NCBI RefSeq assembly: GCF_015291625.1
Contig: NZ_CP030047.1
Location: 3,596,001 to 3,660,000 of the forward strand
Origin: Bradyrhizobium sp. CCBAU 53421
GTDB lineage: Bacteria > Pseudomonadota > Alphaproteobacteria > Rhizobiales > Xanthobacteraceae
Length of the DNA stretch: 64,000 nt
Direction of reading: 5' to 3'
How positions within the stretch are numbered: position 1 is the first letter of the stretch; each line of letters starts with the position of its first letter. Made by a program: the position numbers and the translations under genes. This document shows positions 7,006 through 16,741 of the stretch, piece after piece. The notes beneath the pieces are model-generated. The model did not search any database, was not told the origin of the DNA, and saw nothing but the letters and a program-made list of their open reading frames with translations.

Positions 7006-9549
7006 ATGGCCGCTCGCAAATTGTCGCAAGGGCAGGCCCCGACCCGGGAAGCGCGTCGCCGCTGGCATGAGGAGCGGTCGCTGCGTTGCGCCATCAGGCT
7101 GGCCCGCATGGGCTATTGGGAGTCGCAGAGCGCCGCCGCGACCGATCTCTGGATATCGCCCGAGCTCGCTGCCTTCTACGAATTCGAGACGGTCGACGGC
7201 TACGTCCCGATCGCGACAGTGCGCGCGCGCTATCTGCCCGAAAGCCGGAAGATTCTGGAGACGCACTACGCGGCCTGCTGGGCGGAGGGGCAGCCCTACG
7301 CGGTGCGGACGCGGCTGCGCAGCTCCGATGGCAGCCTGCTCGACTGCGTGGTGCATGGCGAGCCGGAATTCGACGCGCGCGGTCAGGTCCGACGCGTATC
7401 CGGCATTGTCCGCGACGTCACCGAGGAGACGTCCGCGCTGCGGCGCCTGACGGAGAGCGAGCAGCGGCTGGCGGATTTTGTCTCGACCGCCTCGGACTGG
7501 TGCTGGGAGAGCGACGCCGCCCATCGGCTGCTGCCCTATCCCAAGTCGCTTGCGGGCAATGCAGCCTTCCAGACGGTGGCCTCCGGCGGCAAGGCGCGCT
7601 GGGAGCTGGCCTATGCGCCCGAGGACGCCGAGGCCATGGCGCGGCACCGGGCCGACATGGAGGCCTATCGCCCTTTTCGCGACTTCACCTATACGCTGAT
7701 CGGCCAGGACGGGTCGCGCGTCAGTATCTGCACCAGCGGCAAGCCGATCTTTGCCGACGATGGCAGCTTTCTCGGTTATCGCGGCACGTCCAGCGACATC
7801 ACCCAGCTCCGGGCGGCCAAGGCATTGCTCGACCAGCGCACGCGGGCGCTTGAGGAAGCGCACCGGCTCGGCAAGATCGGCACCTGGAGCTACCGCCTGG
7901 ACACCGGGCGCACGATCTGGGCGCCGGAGCTCTACCAGCTTCTCGGCTTCGACCCCGACGGGTTCGAGCCGACCGATCAGAGCATGAGGCCCCATTTCCT
8001 GGACGGCGACGCCGAGCGCTTCAAGGACGTGCAGCGCAGGGTGCTCCGCAGCCGCCGGACCGAGGCCACGGACCTGCGCATCCTGCACGCGGACGGCACG
8101 GCCCGCGATCTGGCTGTCATCTGCAAGGCGGAGGTCGCCCACGACGAGGTCATCGGCATCATCGGCACCGTGCAGGACGTCACCGAGCGCAAGGAGGCCG
8201 AGCGCCAGCTCGAGCAGCTCGCCTACAGCGATCCCCTGACCGGCCTCGCCAACCGCGCACTGTTCACGCGCCAGCTCGCCGCATCGATCGAGGGCTGCGC
8301 CCGGGACGACCGCGGCGCCGCGCTGCTGCTCATCGACCTCGATCGCTTCAAGGAGGTCAATGATTCCCTTGGCCATGCCGCCGGCGACAAATTGCTGATC
8401 CAGGTGGCGGCTGCGCTGCGGCAGGAGCTGGGGCCGCGCGCCTTCATCGCCCGGCTCGGCGGCGACGAATTCGCCGTGCTGGCGGAGGGATGCGGCACGT
8501 CCGATGCCGCGCTGACCGGACTCGCCGAACGGCTCATCGGCAAGCTGTCCGTCCCCGTCGATCTCGCCGAGGGCGAGGCCTTCATTGGCGCCACCATCGG
8601 CATCGCCCGCCTGCCGGAGCACGGCGCGACGGCCGAGGCCGCCGTGCGCAACGCGGACCTCGCGCTCTACATGGCCAAGGAGGCCGGACGCGGCCGCGCG
8701 CAACTGTTCGAGCCGGTCTATGCGCAGGCCGTCGATCAGAGGCTCGATCTCGGCCGGCATCTGCGCCATGCCGTCGAGACCGGCGCGCTCGAGGCCCATT
8801 ACCAGCCGCAACTGGATTTGAGGACCGGCCGCGTCGCCGGCTTCGAGGCGCTGCTGCGCTGGACCCATCCCGAGCGCGGGCCAATCTCGCCGGCGGAATT
8901 CATCCCGATCGCCGAAAGCTCCGGGCTCATCGTCGATCTCGGCCTGTGGGTGCTGCGCGAGGCCTGCCGGCAGGGCCGCGCCTGGCTCGATGCCGGGCTG
9001 CCGCCGCGCTCCGTCTCGGTCAACGTCTCGCCGGCGCAGATCTGGAACGTGGATTTCGATGCGGCGGTCTCGGCCGTGCTGGCGGAGACCGGCTTTCCGG
9101 CGCGGCTGCTCTGCCTGGAGCTGACCGAAAGCCTGTTTGTGGATCATACCGAGCAGCGGATCAGCCGCACGCTCACCGCGCTCTCCGGTCTCGGCGTCCG
9201 GCTGGCGCTGGACGATTTCGGCTCGGGCTATTCCTCGCTCGGCTATCTGACGCGGCTGCCGTTCGACTGGCTGAAGGTCGACCGCGCCTTCGTGGATGGC
9301 ATTTCCACCGCGCCGGAGAAGCGCAAGCTGCTCGGCGGCATCATCGCCCTGTCGCACGGGCTCGGCATGACCGTGGTGGCGGAGGGTGCCGAATTGCCGG
9401 CCGAGGTGGACGTGCTCGGCGGGCTCGATTGCGATCTGGTGCAGGGCTTCGTGTTTTCCCCGCCCGTCACCGCCGACGAGGCGCCGCTGGTGGCCGCCAG
9501 CATCGAGCGCGAGGCGGGCAGGATCGAGCCAAAACGGAATCGCCTCTAG
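7006..9549 (+). CDS. Multi-PAS GGDEF-EAL cyclic-di-GMP protein
   Basis: An 847-residue cytoplasmic sensor with no membrane helix. Two to three PAS/PAC modules occupy residues ~25-400 (PAC-type ends SGIVRDVTEE, RGTSSDITQL and IGTVQDVTER). A GGDEF domain follows, with intact RLGGDEFAVL near residue 485, then an EAL domain with FEALLRW near 612, LTESLF, DDFGSGYSSLGYL, KVDRAFV and AEGAEL. In the last motif glutamate-glycine-alanine replaces the more usual EGVE, a mild change. It likely both makes and degrades c-di-GMP under PAS control. Start ATG is preceded by GGGGA. Confidence 0.93.
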   Translation: MAARKLSQGQAPTREARRRWHEERSLRCAIRLARMGYWESQSAAATDLWISPELAAFYEFETVDGYVPIATVRARYLPESRKILETHYAACWAEGQPYAVRTRLRSSDGSLLDCVVHGEPEFDARGQVRRVSGIVRDVTEETSALRRLTESEQRLADFVSTASDWCWESDAAHRLLPYPKSLAGNAAFQTVASGGKARWELAYAPEDAEAMARHRADMEAYRPFRDFTYTLIGQDGSRVSICTSGKPIFADDGSFLGYRGTSSDITQLRAAKALLDQRTRALEEAHRLGKIGTWSYRLDTGRTIWAPELYQLLGFDPDGFEPTDQSMRPHFLDGDAERFKDVQRRVLRSRRTEATDLRILHADGTARDLAVICKAEVAHDEVIGIIGTVQDVTERKEAERQLEQLAYSDPLTGLANRALFTRQLAASIEGCARDDRGAALLLIDLDRFKEVNDSLGHAAGDKLLIQVAAALRQELGPRAFIARLGGDEFAVLAEGCGTSDAALTGLAERLIGKLSVPVDLAEGEAFIGATIGIARLPEHGATAEAAVRNADLALYMAKEAGRGRAQLFEPVYAQAVDQRLDLGRHLRHAVETGALEAHYQPQLDLRTGRVAGFEALLRWTHPERGPISPAEFIPIAESSGLIVDLGLWVLREACRQGRAWLDAGLPPRSVSVNVSPAQIWNVDFDAAVSAVLAETGFPARLLCLELTESLFVDHTEQRISRTLTALSGLGVRLALDDFGSGYSSLGYLTRLPFDWLKVDRAFVDGISTAPEKRKLLGGIIALSHGLGMTVVAEGAELPAEVDVLGGLDCDLVQGFVFSPPVTADEAPLVAASIEREAGRIEPKRNRL

Positions 9550-9582
9550 GCGAACATCGCGTCGGCGCGGGCGCGCGTGGGT

Positions 9583-11133
9583 TCATTCGGGCAACCCTGC
9601 TTTTCGAAGGCCCTCAATCAAAAGCTGCGAGTTTGATTGTCCGCCCCGGGCGATCCACGTCGATATTGTAAAGGCGGGATCGACCTCAAGCAGACGCGCC
9701 GCCGCCTCACACGCCTCAGCATCTCGCCCGAGATGAGCGAAAGCGGACGCGAGACAGCGGTGAGCTGGTGAGTAGGACGGGTCCTGACGAAGGGCTTTAT
9801 TCCCTGCGGCGATGGCCTCGTCAAAGCGACCAAGCTCGATCAACGCCGTCCCCATCGCCGCAAACATCAGGTGCAGCCGCGGGTCTACCGGGCTCATGCG
9901 CATGGCGCGCTCAAAGCTCCGGACCGCTTCCTCCGGTAGCCCCGCAATTCTGTAGACTTGGCCTCTGCTGTTCCAAGCGCCGAATGAATTTGGGTTCAGC
10001 GCGACCGCCCGGTCAGCCATTTCAATCTCACTTTCACTATCGCCGACCATGAACGCCGAGGTTATGGCAGCCGTCGCCAATGTGTCCGGATCACCATCGT
10101 CGATACTCAATGCCAAGCGACAAAGCCGAATAGCTTCCTTGCGCTCGAATTGAGGATCCATCGCGTAGCCCAAAACGACGTTGAGCATGTGACAGTTGCC
10201 TGCCAGCGCAGCGACAAAGCCGAACCGAGGGTCAAGCTCCAAGGCGCGGTGAGCAAGCCTTATTGCCTCCGCCATCCGTTCGCGGGTCGTTAGGTAAAAC
10301 TGCTGCCTCGCGCGGAGAGAAAAATCATACGCGCTGAGGTTCTCCGGTCGCCGCCGCGTGGCCATTGCAATTTCTGTTTGAAGCAATTTTGGCTGAATGG
10401 CCGAGACAACGGCGACCGTGACTTCGTCCTGCAGCGCGAAGACGTCTGTCAGGTCGCGCTCGAACCTGTCCGCCCAGATGTGCGCGCCTGTTACCGCGTC
10501 GATCAACTGCCCTGCGATGCGAACTTTCCCCGACGCCTTGCGCACTGACCCCTCAAGGACATAGCGCACACCGAGCCTGCGTCCGACCTCCTTGACATCG
10601 ACGACTTTGCCCTTGAACGTGAAGCTCGAATTACGCGCGATCACGAACAGCCATTTGAACCGCGACAGCGCCGTGGTGATCTCTTCGACCATCCCGTCGG
10701 CAAAATATTCCTGTTCGGGGTCGCCGCTCATGTTCTCAAACGGCAGCACGGCTATTGACGGCTTGTCGGGAAGCGCCGGAGCGCTCGCGGGCGCATCGCC
10801 GGGATTTGGGCCGGCAGCTTCTCGCGCCTCGCGCACCTGTCCGACGAAACGGAATCCCTTGCGCGGCAGCGTCTTGATCAGGCGCTGTTCCTCCCCGGAA
10901 TCGCCGATCGCGCTTCGCGCGACGTTCAGCCGGGTCGTCAGTGCTGCATCCGAAACGCTGCGCCCATTCCAAACCGCATTGATGAGGTCGTCCTTACTGA
11001 CGACGCGCTCTCTGTTGCGGATCAGGTAATCGAGCAGATCGAACACCTGTGGTGCGACGGAGACGACGTCCGCCCCGCGACGTAACTCGCGCCGGTCGGT
11101 GTCGAATACGTACTCCTCGAAGAGATAGCGCAA
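9583..11133 (-). CDS. CadC-like winged-helix/TPR regulator, copy 1
   Basis: About 516 residues. An OmpR/PhoB-type winged helix (~1-105: YLFEEYVFD, LFDLLDYLIRNRERVVSKDDLINAVW) is followed by a linker, then a TolB-N/FlgO-like segment (SIAVLPFENMSGDPEQEYFADG) with GGSVRK-type repeats as in adenylate-cyclase-class regulators, then TPR repeats. There is no membrane helix between DNA-binding and sensor parts, unlike CadC. A TTG at 11133 is chosen because AGGGGA lies nine bases upstream and the same TTG and site are kept in copy 2; an ATG at 11172 would add 13 residues. It lies 111 bases downstream of copy 2 in the same direction, so co-transcription is plausible. Confidence 0.85.
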   Translation of the reverse strand: MRYLFEEYVFDTDRRELRRGADVVSVAPQVFDLLDYLIRNRERVVSKDDLINAVWNGRSVSDAALTTRLNVARSAIGDSGEEQRLIKTLPRKGFRFVGQVREAREAAGPNPGDAPASAPALPDKPSIAVLPFENMSGDPEQEYFADGMVEEITTALSRFKWLFVIARNSSFTFKGKVVDVKEVGRRLGVRYVLEGSVRKASGKVRIAGQLIDAVTGAHIWADRFERDLTDVFALQDEVTVAVVSAIQPKLLQTEIAMATRRRPENLSAYDFSLRARQQFYLTTRERMAEAIRLAHRALELDPRFGFVAALAGNCHMLNVVLGYAMDPQFERKEAIRLCRLALSIDDGDPDTLATAAITSAFMVGDSESEIEMADRAVALNPNSFGAWNSRGQVYRIAGLPEEAVRSFERAMRMSPVDPRLHLMFAAMGTALIELGRFDEAIAAGNKALRQDPSYSPAHRCLASAFAHLGRDAEACEAAARLLEVDPAFTISTWIARGGQSNSQLLIEGLRKAGLPE

Positions 11134-12795
11134 GATACGAATCCCCTTGGATGATGCAGACTCATGCAGCACAGCAAATGGAATTCGGCCAAACTAAGCT
11201 GGCCGCTTTATGATCACCGCATCGGAGCAAACCTGCGCGTGGGTTCATTCGGGCAAGCCCGCTTTCCGGAGACCCTCAATCAACAGCTTCGCGTTTGATT
11301 GCCCACCCCGGACAATCCACGAAGATATTGTAAAGGCGGGATCGACCTCGAGCACACGCACCGTCGCCTCGCGCGCCTCAGCGTCACGTCCGAGATGGGC
11401 GAAAGCGGCCGCGAGACAGCGGTAAGCGCCTGCATAGGAGTGGTTCTGACGTTGGGCCTTCTTGCCTAAGACGACGGCCTCGTCAAAGCGACCAAGCTCA
11501 ATAAAGGCAAACCCCATCCCAACGAGCGAGTTTGGTAGCAATGGGTCGACCGGGCTCACGCGCATCGCACGTTCAAAGCTCCGGACCGCTTCCTCCGGTA
11601 GCCCCGCAATTCTGTAGACTTGGCCTCTGCTGTTCCAAGCGCCGAATGAATTTGGGTTCAGCGCGACCGCCCGGTCAGCCATTTCAATCTCACTTTCACT
11701 ATCGCCGACCATGAACGCCGAGGTTATGGCAGCCGTCGCCAATGTGTCCGGATCACCATCGTCGATACTCAATGCCAAGCGACAAAGCCGAATAGCTTCC
11801 TTGCGCTCGAATTGAGGATCCATCGCGTAGCCCAAAACGACGTTGAGCATGTGACAGTTGCCTGCCAGCGCAGCGACAAAGCCGAACCGAGGGTCAAGCT
11901 CCAAGGCGCGGTGAGCAAGCCTTATCGCCTCCGCCATCCGTTCGCGGGTCGTTAGGTAAAACTGCTGCCTCGCGCGGAGAGAAAAATCATACGCGCTGAG
12001 GTTCTCCGGTCGCCGCCGCGTGGCCATTGCAATTTCTGTTTGAAGCAATTTTGGCTGAATGGCCGAGACAACGGCGACCGTGACTTCGTCCTGCAGCGCG
12101 AAGACGTCCGTCAGGTCGCGCTCGAACCTGTCCGCCCAGATGTGCGCGCCTGTTACCGCGTCGATCAACTGCCCTGCGATGCGAACTTTCCCAGACGCCT
12201 TGCGCACTGACCCCTCAAGGACATAGCGCACACCGAGCCTGCGTCCGACCTCCTTGACATCGACGACTTTGCCCTTGAACGTGAAGCTCGAATTACGCGC
12301 GATCACGAACAGCCATTTGAACCGCGACAGCGCCGTGGTGATCTCTTCGACCATCCCGTCGGCAAAATATTCCTGTTCGGGGTCGCCGCTCATGTTCTCA
12401 AACGGCAGCACGGCTATTGACGGCTTGTCGGGAAGCGCCGGAGCGCTCGCGGGCGCATCGCCGGGATTTGGGCCGGCAGCTTCTCGCGCCTCGCGCACCT
12501 GTCCGACGAAACGGAATCCCTTGCGCGGCAGCGTCTTGATCAGGCGCTGTTCCTCCCCGGAATCGCCGATCGCGCTTCGCGCGACGTTCAGCCGGGTCGT
12601 CAGTGCTGCATCCGAAACGCTGCGCCCATTCCAAACCGCATTGATGAGGTCGTCCTTACTGACGACGCGCTCTCTGTTGCGGATCAGGTAATCGAGCAGA
12701 TCGAACACCTGTGGTGCGACGGAGACGACGTCCGCCCCGCGACGTAACTCGCGCCGGTCGGTGTCGAATACGTACTCCTCGAAGAGATAGCGCAA
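9890..12795. repeat. Tandem duplication with 1662-bp offset
   Basis: DNA around 9900-11133 recurs at 11562-12795 with a constant offset of 1662 bases and only scattered differences (for example C/T at 10488 against 12150). The 3' parts (9583-9890 and 11245-11550) are clearly related but much more divergent. The boundaries were judged by eye. Confidence 0.85.
11245..12795 (-). CDS. CadC-like winged-helix/TPR regulator, copy 2
   Basis: Also 516 residues with the same order: winged helix, TolB-N/FlgO-like region, TPRs. The N-terminal ~410 residues appear identical to copy 1 by reading, whereas the last ~105 residues differ at many positions (for example VSPVDPLLPNSLVGMG against MSPVDPRLHLMFAAMG). 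The start is a TTG at 12795 with AGAGGA upstream; no better ATG exists. It is the promoter-proximal copy of the pair. The ligand or signal is not evident. Confidence 0.85.
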   Translation of the reverse strand: MRYLFEEYVFDTDRRELRRGADVVSVAPQVFDLLDYLIRNRERVVSKDDLINAVWNGRSVSDAALTTRLNVARSAIGDSGEEQRLIKTLPRKGFRFVGQVREAREAAGPNPGDAPASAPALPDKPSIAVLPFENMSGDPEQEYFADGMVEEITTALSRFKWLFVIARNSSFTFKGKVVDVKEVGRRLGVRYVLEGSVRKASGKVRIAGQLIDAVTGAHIWADRFERDLTDVFALQDEVTVAVVSAIQPKLLQTEIAMATRRRPENLSAYDFSLRARQQFYLTTRERMAEAIRLAHRALELDPRFGFVAALAGNCHMLNVVLGYAMDPQFERKEAIRLCRLALSIDDGDPDTLATAAITSAFMVGDSESEIEMADRAVALNPNSFGAWNSRGQVYRIAGLPEEAVRSFERAMRVSPVDPLLPNSLVGMGFAFIELGRFDEAVVLGKKAQRQNHSYAGAYRCLAAAFAHLGRDAEAREATVRVLEVDPAFTISSWIVRGGQSNAKLLIEGLRKAGLPE

Positions 12796-13017
12796 GACGC
12801 GAATCCTCTTGGATGAGGGGCCCCGATAACCGGTAGCACTTTAGCCCGGCTGGAAATCGCAAGAATAGGCTGCCGGTGAGGAAAATGTAGCCTGCCGGTC
12901 AGGCACACCCGCCGCTCTCGCGGCATCCTCCTGCCGGCTGTGACGGCTCCTGACACCATGGTGGCACCAGGGAGCGCTAAAGCGGTGGAAGAAACACCGT
13001 CCCAGGGAGACTTCGCA

Positions 13018-13269
13018 ATGAGCTCGACGCACAGCACAACGTGGCTGGAACGGACATCCGTATCGACCCGGCATGTCTCCAGCTTCATCTTGAAATGTTG
13101 GGATGCCTTTCAAGAGCGCCGCGAACGCCAAAAAATGCGCGCCGCCTTGTCCAACTTAAGCGACACGGAGCTGATGGACATCGGCACCACGCGCGGCGAG
13201 ATCGACTACGTCGCCTCGCACCGAGGTATTGACCCGCGAGGCATCCGATCCGGCGAATGGCTCCGATAG
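13018..13269 (+). CDS. DUF1127 micro-protein
   Basis: An 83-residue protein. The C-terminal half carries the DUF1127 pattern: KMRAALSNLSDTELMDIGTTRGEIDYV, with the conserved L-x-D-x-x-L-x-D-I-G core. A serine/threonine-rich N-terminus precedes it. The ATG at 13018 has GGGAGA seven bases upstream and is favoured over the in-frame ATG at 12940. It lies between the duplicated regulators and a broken methyltransferase and has no operon partner. It is a second, divergent member of the family found at 6435. Confidence 0.75.
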   Translation: MSSTHSTTWLERTSVSTRHVSSFILKCWDAFQERRERQKMRAALSNLSDTELMDIGTTRGEIDYVASHRGIDPRGIRSGEWLR

Positions 13270-13422
13270 CTGCCAACGGTGGACGGCCAGGTTGGGCCCA
13301 TCGACTTCCGTTAGGGGCCAGACTCGGACATTAATCCGCGCTGAATATGCGACCCAAGGTCCCTCTTTTAACCGACTATGATATGGTCGCGCCAAGTCGC
13401 TAGGGATCGGAGACGCAATCTC

Positions 13423-14089
13423 ATGGTTGATCTGTCCAAGCTCGACCCGGCCACGATGGCGCAGCATCTCGGTAAGCCAGAGGGCGAGATCGGTCGCGCT
13501 CTGGCTGACAGCATGGCCGAACGAAACTGGTCGATTTATGAGCTGGCATTCAAGCACCTCGGTGTCCGATCGGGCGAGCGAATCTTCGAAGTCGGCTTTG
13601 GCAACGCAAAGGTGGTCCCTCGCTTGACGGGGCTCGCGTCGGGAATAATCTATACCGGCATCGACTACTCTGAAGCGATGGTCGCCGAAGCAAAAGGCAT
13701 TCAACAAAAACCTGATTGCAGCCGGTAGCGTCGAGTTCATCCATGCGTCGGTTGAGGCAATACCGTTTGCCGACGACGCGTTCGATCACGCACTGACGGT
13801 CAACACCATTTACTTCTGGCCAGAACCGGTCCGCGCTCTTGCTGAAATCCGCCGCGTCCTACGGCCCGGTGGCAATCTCCTCCTCGTCGCGGGGACTCCC
13901 GAGCAAATGGCCCAGAACAGCTTTACGCAGCATGGTTTCCGTCTCTATGCCGACGCTCAACTGCGCGAGTTGTTTGTAAAGGCTGGCTTCCGTGAGGTCG
14001 CGGTCGAATTGTATCGTGACCAGGCACCGACATTGGATCGTAGCAAAACGGCGGAGCGTGAAAGTCTTTTCGTCGTAGGTATCGCGTAA
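13423..14089 (+). pseudogene. SAM-dependent methyltransferase, frameshifted
   Basis: The first frame encodes MVDLSKLDPATMAQHLGKP and reaches the class I motif I (IFEVGFGNAKV) and a following GIDYS acidic strand, then stops at 13728. The continuation (AFNKNLIAAGSVEFIHASVEAIPFADDAFDHA, then LAEIRRVLRPGGNLLLVAG, ending ESLFVVGIA) is in the +1-shifted frame. One extra G in the run near 13690-13700 explains the break: removing it gives a single ~220-residue methyltransferase of the UbiE/MenG-like group. Start has GGAG upstream. Either a true recent inactivation or a sequencing error; the rest is well kept. Confidence 0.8.
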
Positions 14090-14249
14090 AGCCGCGAAGA
14101 CAACGCGCAAACGAGTCGATGTTCGTGATGTCCGGTTCGGGTCACAGCGTCGCCCTCAGCAACAACTCGGCCATCCATCAACTCGCTATGACCGGTTCGC
14201 GACCGAGGGTCTTCCTCCGGTATGCGACGTCCCGGATACCCGAGACCGC

Positions 14250-15377
14250 CTAGATGATCCTGCGACCGTACTTCCGAAGTGCCTTCTCCGACAACGTGAC
14301 CCCGATACCGGGCGCCTCGTTCAGCCTGAGCATGCCGTCCGTCATTTCCGGCGGATTTTCGAACAGCTCGGCCTGGAGCGGGTCGCGATCCGCGTCGAAC
14401 GATTCGAGTATGAGGCCGGCCGGCGAGGATGCCACCAGCGGCGCATGCAGGTAGCAGTCGTGGTGAGGTGCGAAATCCACGTGATAGAGCTCGCACAGCG
14501 CGCTCAATTTCTTCAGGGCCGTATATCCGCCCGACATCGTGCTGTCGGCCTGCATGATCTGGATCGAATGATCCTCGATCAGGTCGCGGCAGCGGAAAAC
14601 GGATAACTCACTCTCTCCCGCCGACAACGGAATTTTCGTCTCTCGCGCCAGAAGCCGAAGCTGCCTGTGATCGTCAGCCCATCGCACCGGCTCTTCGAGC
14701 CAGCAGATATTCAAGGGCTCCAGCGCCCGCGCGCCATCGATCGCTTCCTTGAGGGACCACGCGCGGTTGATGTCGATCATCAAATCGAGATCGCCAATGA
14801 CCTCGCGCAGGGCCTCCATGCGCTTCATGTCGTCCTTCAAGGGCAGGCCGCCGAACTTGGCCTTGAAGGCGCGATGGCCCTTCGACTTCAGCGCGAGCGC
14901 TTCGTCCCTGATTTCGGAAATCGTCTTGCCGTCGCGGTAGTAGGCGCATGTGACGTAACACGGCACCGTATCGCGGTATCCGCCGAACAACTTGTAAAGC
15001 GGCAGCCGGGCCGCTTTGCCGATCGCATCCCAACACGCGATATCGACGGCGGAAAGAATCCGAATGAGGGTCTCGCGGCCCCAACCCTTTTCGTGCGCGA
15101 CGCGTTGCGACGTCAAACTGAAAAGCCTCTCGTAGAGCCGTTCAGGCGATGCCGCGTCCTCGCCGACGATGAGTTCGCCGATGCCCGATTTGAACGCCTG
15201 AACGATCGGCTCCACCGAACTGAAGCTGGTGGCGAGACCGAAGCCTTCGATGCCGCTCGCGGTCCGGATGCGAACCAGCAATTCGTTCGCCCGCGGAACC
15301 GTAAAATTGCTGACCCAGTAGGCCGGCCCCTCATTCGGCGCGGTCAGGATCTGGACTTCGATTTCGGTAATTCTCAT
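14250..15377 (-). CDS. Mandelate racemase/muconate lactonizing enzyme family protein
   Basis: A 375-residue enolase-superfamily enzyme. The N-terminal capping domain is followed by a TIM-barrel with the expected features: lysine pair region FKAKFGG (residues ~165), metal ligands DINRAW, LEEPV and SAGESE, and a C-terminal histidine region FAPHHDCYLHAP. It should abstract a proton alpha to a carboxylate, typically dehydrating or racemising a sugar acid or similar. Neighbouring D-2-hydroxyacid dehydrogenase, LysR regulator and periplasmic binding protein suggest a role in uptake and breakdown of a carboxylic acid. Exact substrate cannot be assigned. Confidence 0.9.
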   Translation of the reverse strand: MRITEIEVQILTAPNEGPAYWVSNFTVPRANELLVRIRTASGIEGFGLATSFSSVEPIVQAFKSGIGELIVGEDAASPERLYERLFSLTSQRVAHEKGWGRETLIRILSAVDIACWDAIGKAARLPLYKLFGGYRDTVPCYVTCAYYRDGKTISEIRDEALALKSKGHRAFKAKFGGLPLKDDMKRMEALREVIGDLDLMIDINRAWSLKEAIDGARALEPLNICWLEEPVRWADDHRQLRLLARETKIPLSAGESELSVFRCRDLIEDHSIQIMQADSTMSGGYTALKKLSALCELYHVDFAPHHDCYLHAPLVASSPAGLILESFDADRDPLQAELFENPPEMTDGMLRLNEAPGIGVTLSEKALRKYGRRII

Positions 15378-15725
15378 AGGTCTCCGGGCGGCGGTTGTTA
15401 TTGGATGATCAGATACGACGTTCTTTAGAACCGTCGTCCGGCAGGCTGAAAATCAAATGGTTGTGCACGCGCCCGGCGGCATCGCCATCACGTTCATGGA
15501 TCTTCTGCGCGCCAACCGTCTCCTTCGACGCGGCGCGCCGTACACGATGCCCCCTTTTGATAGGTCGGGCCGGGTTTGATGAGCGCGACCGAGGCCTTGT
15601 GGCGACGCAATATGTGCGAAGGGCCACGAGCTGACATCCGGGCTGCGGGGCAAATCGCCAGTTCGCTTTAGCGTGCTGGGGGCTTAGGCTATGGTCCGGT
15701 GTCTACCGAGCAGAAGGGGGCTAGT
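15378..15725. other. Intergenic region with degraded sequence
   Basis: Divergent promoters for the enolase-superfamily gene and the dehydrogenase should lie here. No intact gene is seen. Near 15610-15640 there is a short copy of a dispersed motif (GGGCCACGAGCTGACAT) that recurs around 24.1 kb and, more altered, at 23.2, 24.6 and 25.9 kb. Confidence 0.45.
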
Positions 15726-16733
15726 ATGGCTGAGGGAAAAGTCGTGCTCTGGCGGTCGATGTACCACCCCGAGGGCCACCAGATGCTGGCCGAGGCAGGG
15801 CTAGATGTCGTCATCGTCGACAGCACGAACGTTGACGAGATCAAGCAAGTCCTCCACGGGGCGCGCGCTTTGTGGGTCCGGACGCCTGAGCGCGTGACCG
15901 CCGAAATATTGGACTCCGGCACTGAACTGGCGGTGGTATCGACATCGGGGTTCGGCACCGACAACATCGATATTCCGGCTGCTACGGAACGCGGTATTCT
16001 CGTTGTCAATCATCAGGGGTTCGGCCGAGTGCCGGTCTCCGAGCATACGATCATGATGATGTTGGCTTCGGCCAAACAACTCGTGTGGGGCGATCGAGGT
16101 GTGCGGGACGGCTCGGCTTGGAGTAATCGCTCTGGTCTTCAGATCAGCGAACTGGAGGGAAAAACGGTAGGCATCGTTGGGCTCGGTTACATCGGCTCGG
16201 AAATTGCTCGGAAGCTGAAATATGGGTTCAATTGCCGCGTCCTTGCATACGATCCATACGTCAACCCGAGAGTTGTTCGCCTGGTTGATGCGGAAATTGT
16301 GAAAGACCTTCATGCAATGCTTCCGGAATGCCAATTCCTTGTGTTGGTGCCCGAGCTAACGCCGGAAACGCGCGGCCTAATCGGAGCGAAGGAGCTGGCC
16401 GCTTTGCCGAAGGGCGCCATCGTCGTCAATACGGGGCGAGGGCAGGTGCTCGATTTCGATGCGCTGAATGATGCTCTGGTAAATGGTCAACTCTTTGCGG
16501 CGGCTATCGACGCCTATTTCCCGGAGCCATTGCCGGCGGAACATCCGCTGCTACGAAATCCGAAGGCAACGCTGTCGCCTCACATCGCCGGCACAACGGT
16601 CGAGGCATCGCTGCAGCTCGCGCGTTCTGCTGCGGATCAGATCCTGGCGGCACTCTCCGGGACGCTGCCCGCATTCCCGGTAAACAAAGTAGCCTGGGAC
16701 GGCCCAAAGTCCCGCCGCCCCAAATGCACATGA
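15726..16733 (+). CDS. D-2-hydroxyacid dehydrogenase (NAD-dependent)
   Basis: About 335 residues. It has the bipartite fold of the D-isomer-specific 2-hydroxyacid dehydrogenases, with the NAD-binding Rossmann motif GLGYIGSEIA (~residue 150), the catalytic arginine region NTGRGQV, a glutamate in the following loop, and the catalytic histidine in SPHIAGTT. It should interconvert a 2-keto acid and a D-2-hydroxy acid, as phosphoglycerate dehydrogenase or hydroxypyruvate reductase do. The ATG at 15726 has AAGGGGG six bases upstream and is preferred to a GTG at 15699. Probably part of the catabolic set with the divergent enolase-superfamily gene. Confidence 0.88.
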   Translation: MAEGKVVLWRSMYHPEGHQMLAEAGLDVVIVDSTNVDEIKQVLHGARALWVRTPERVTAEILDSGTELAVVSTSGFGTDNIDIPAATERGILVVNHQGFGRVPVSEHTIMMMLASAKQLVWGDRGVRDGSAWSNRSGLQISELEGKTVGIVGLGYIGSEIARKLKYGFNCRVLAYDPYVNPRVVRLVDAEIVKDLHAMLPECQFLVLVPELTPETRGLIGAKELAALPKGAIVVNTGRGQVLDFDALNDALVNGQLFAAAIDAYFPEPLPAEHPLLRNPKATLSPHIAGTTVEASLQLARSAADQILAALSGTLPAFPVNKVAWDGPKSRRPKCT

Positions 16734-16741
16734 CAGGAGAA

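Noticed and set aside
6958..9357. 799-codon minus-strand frame opposite the multi-PAS GGDEF-EAL gene
   Set aside because: No protein-like features; mirror of a conserved gene in GC-rich DNA.
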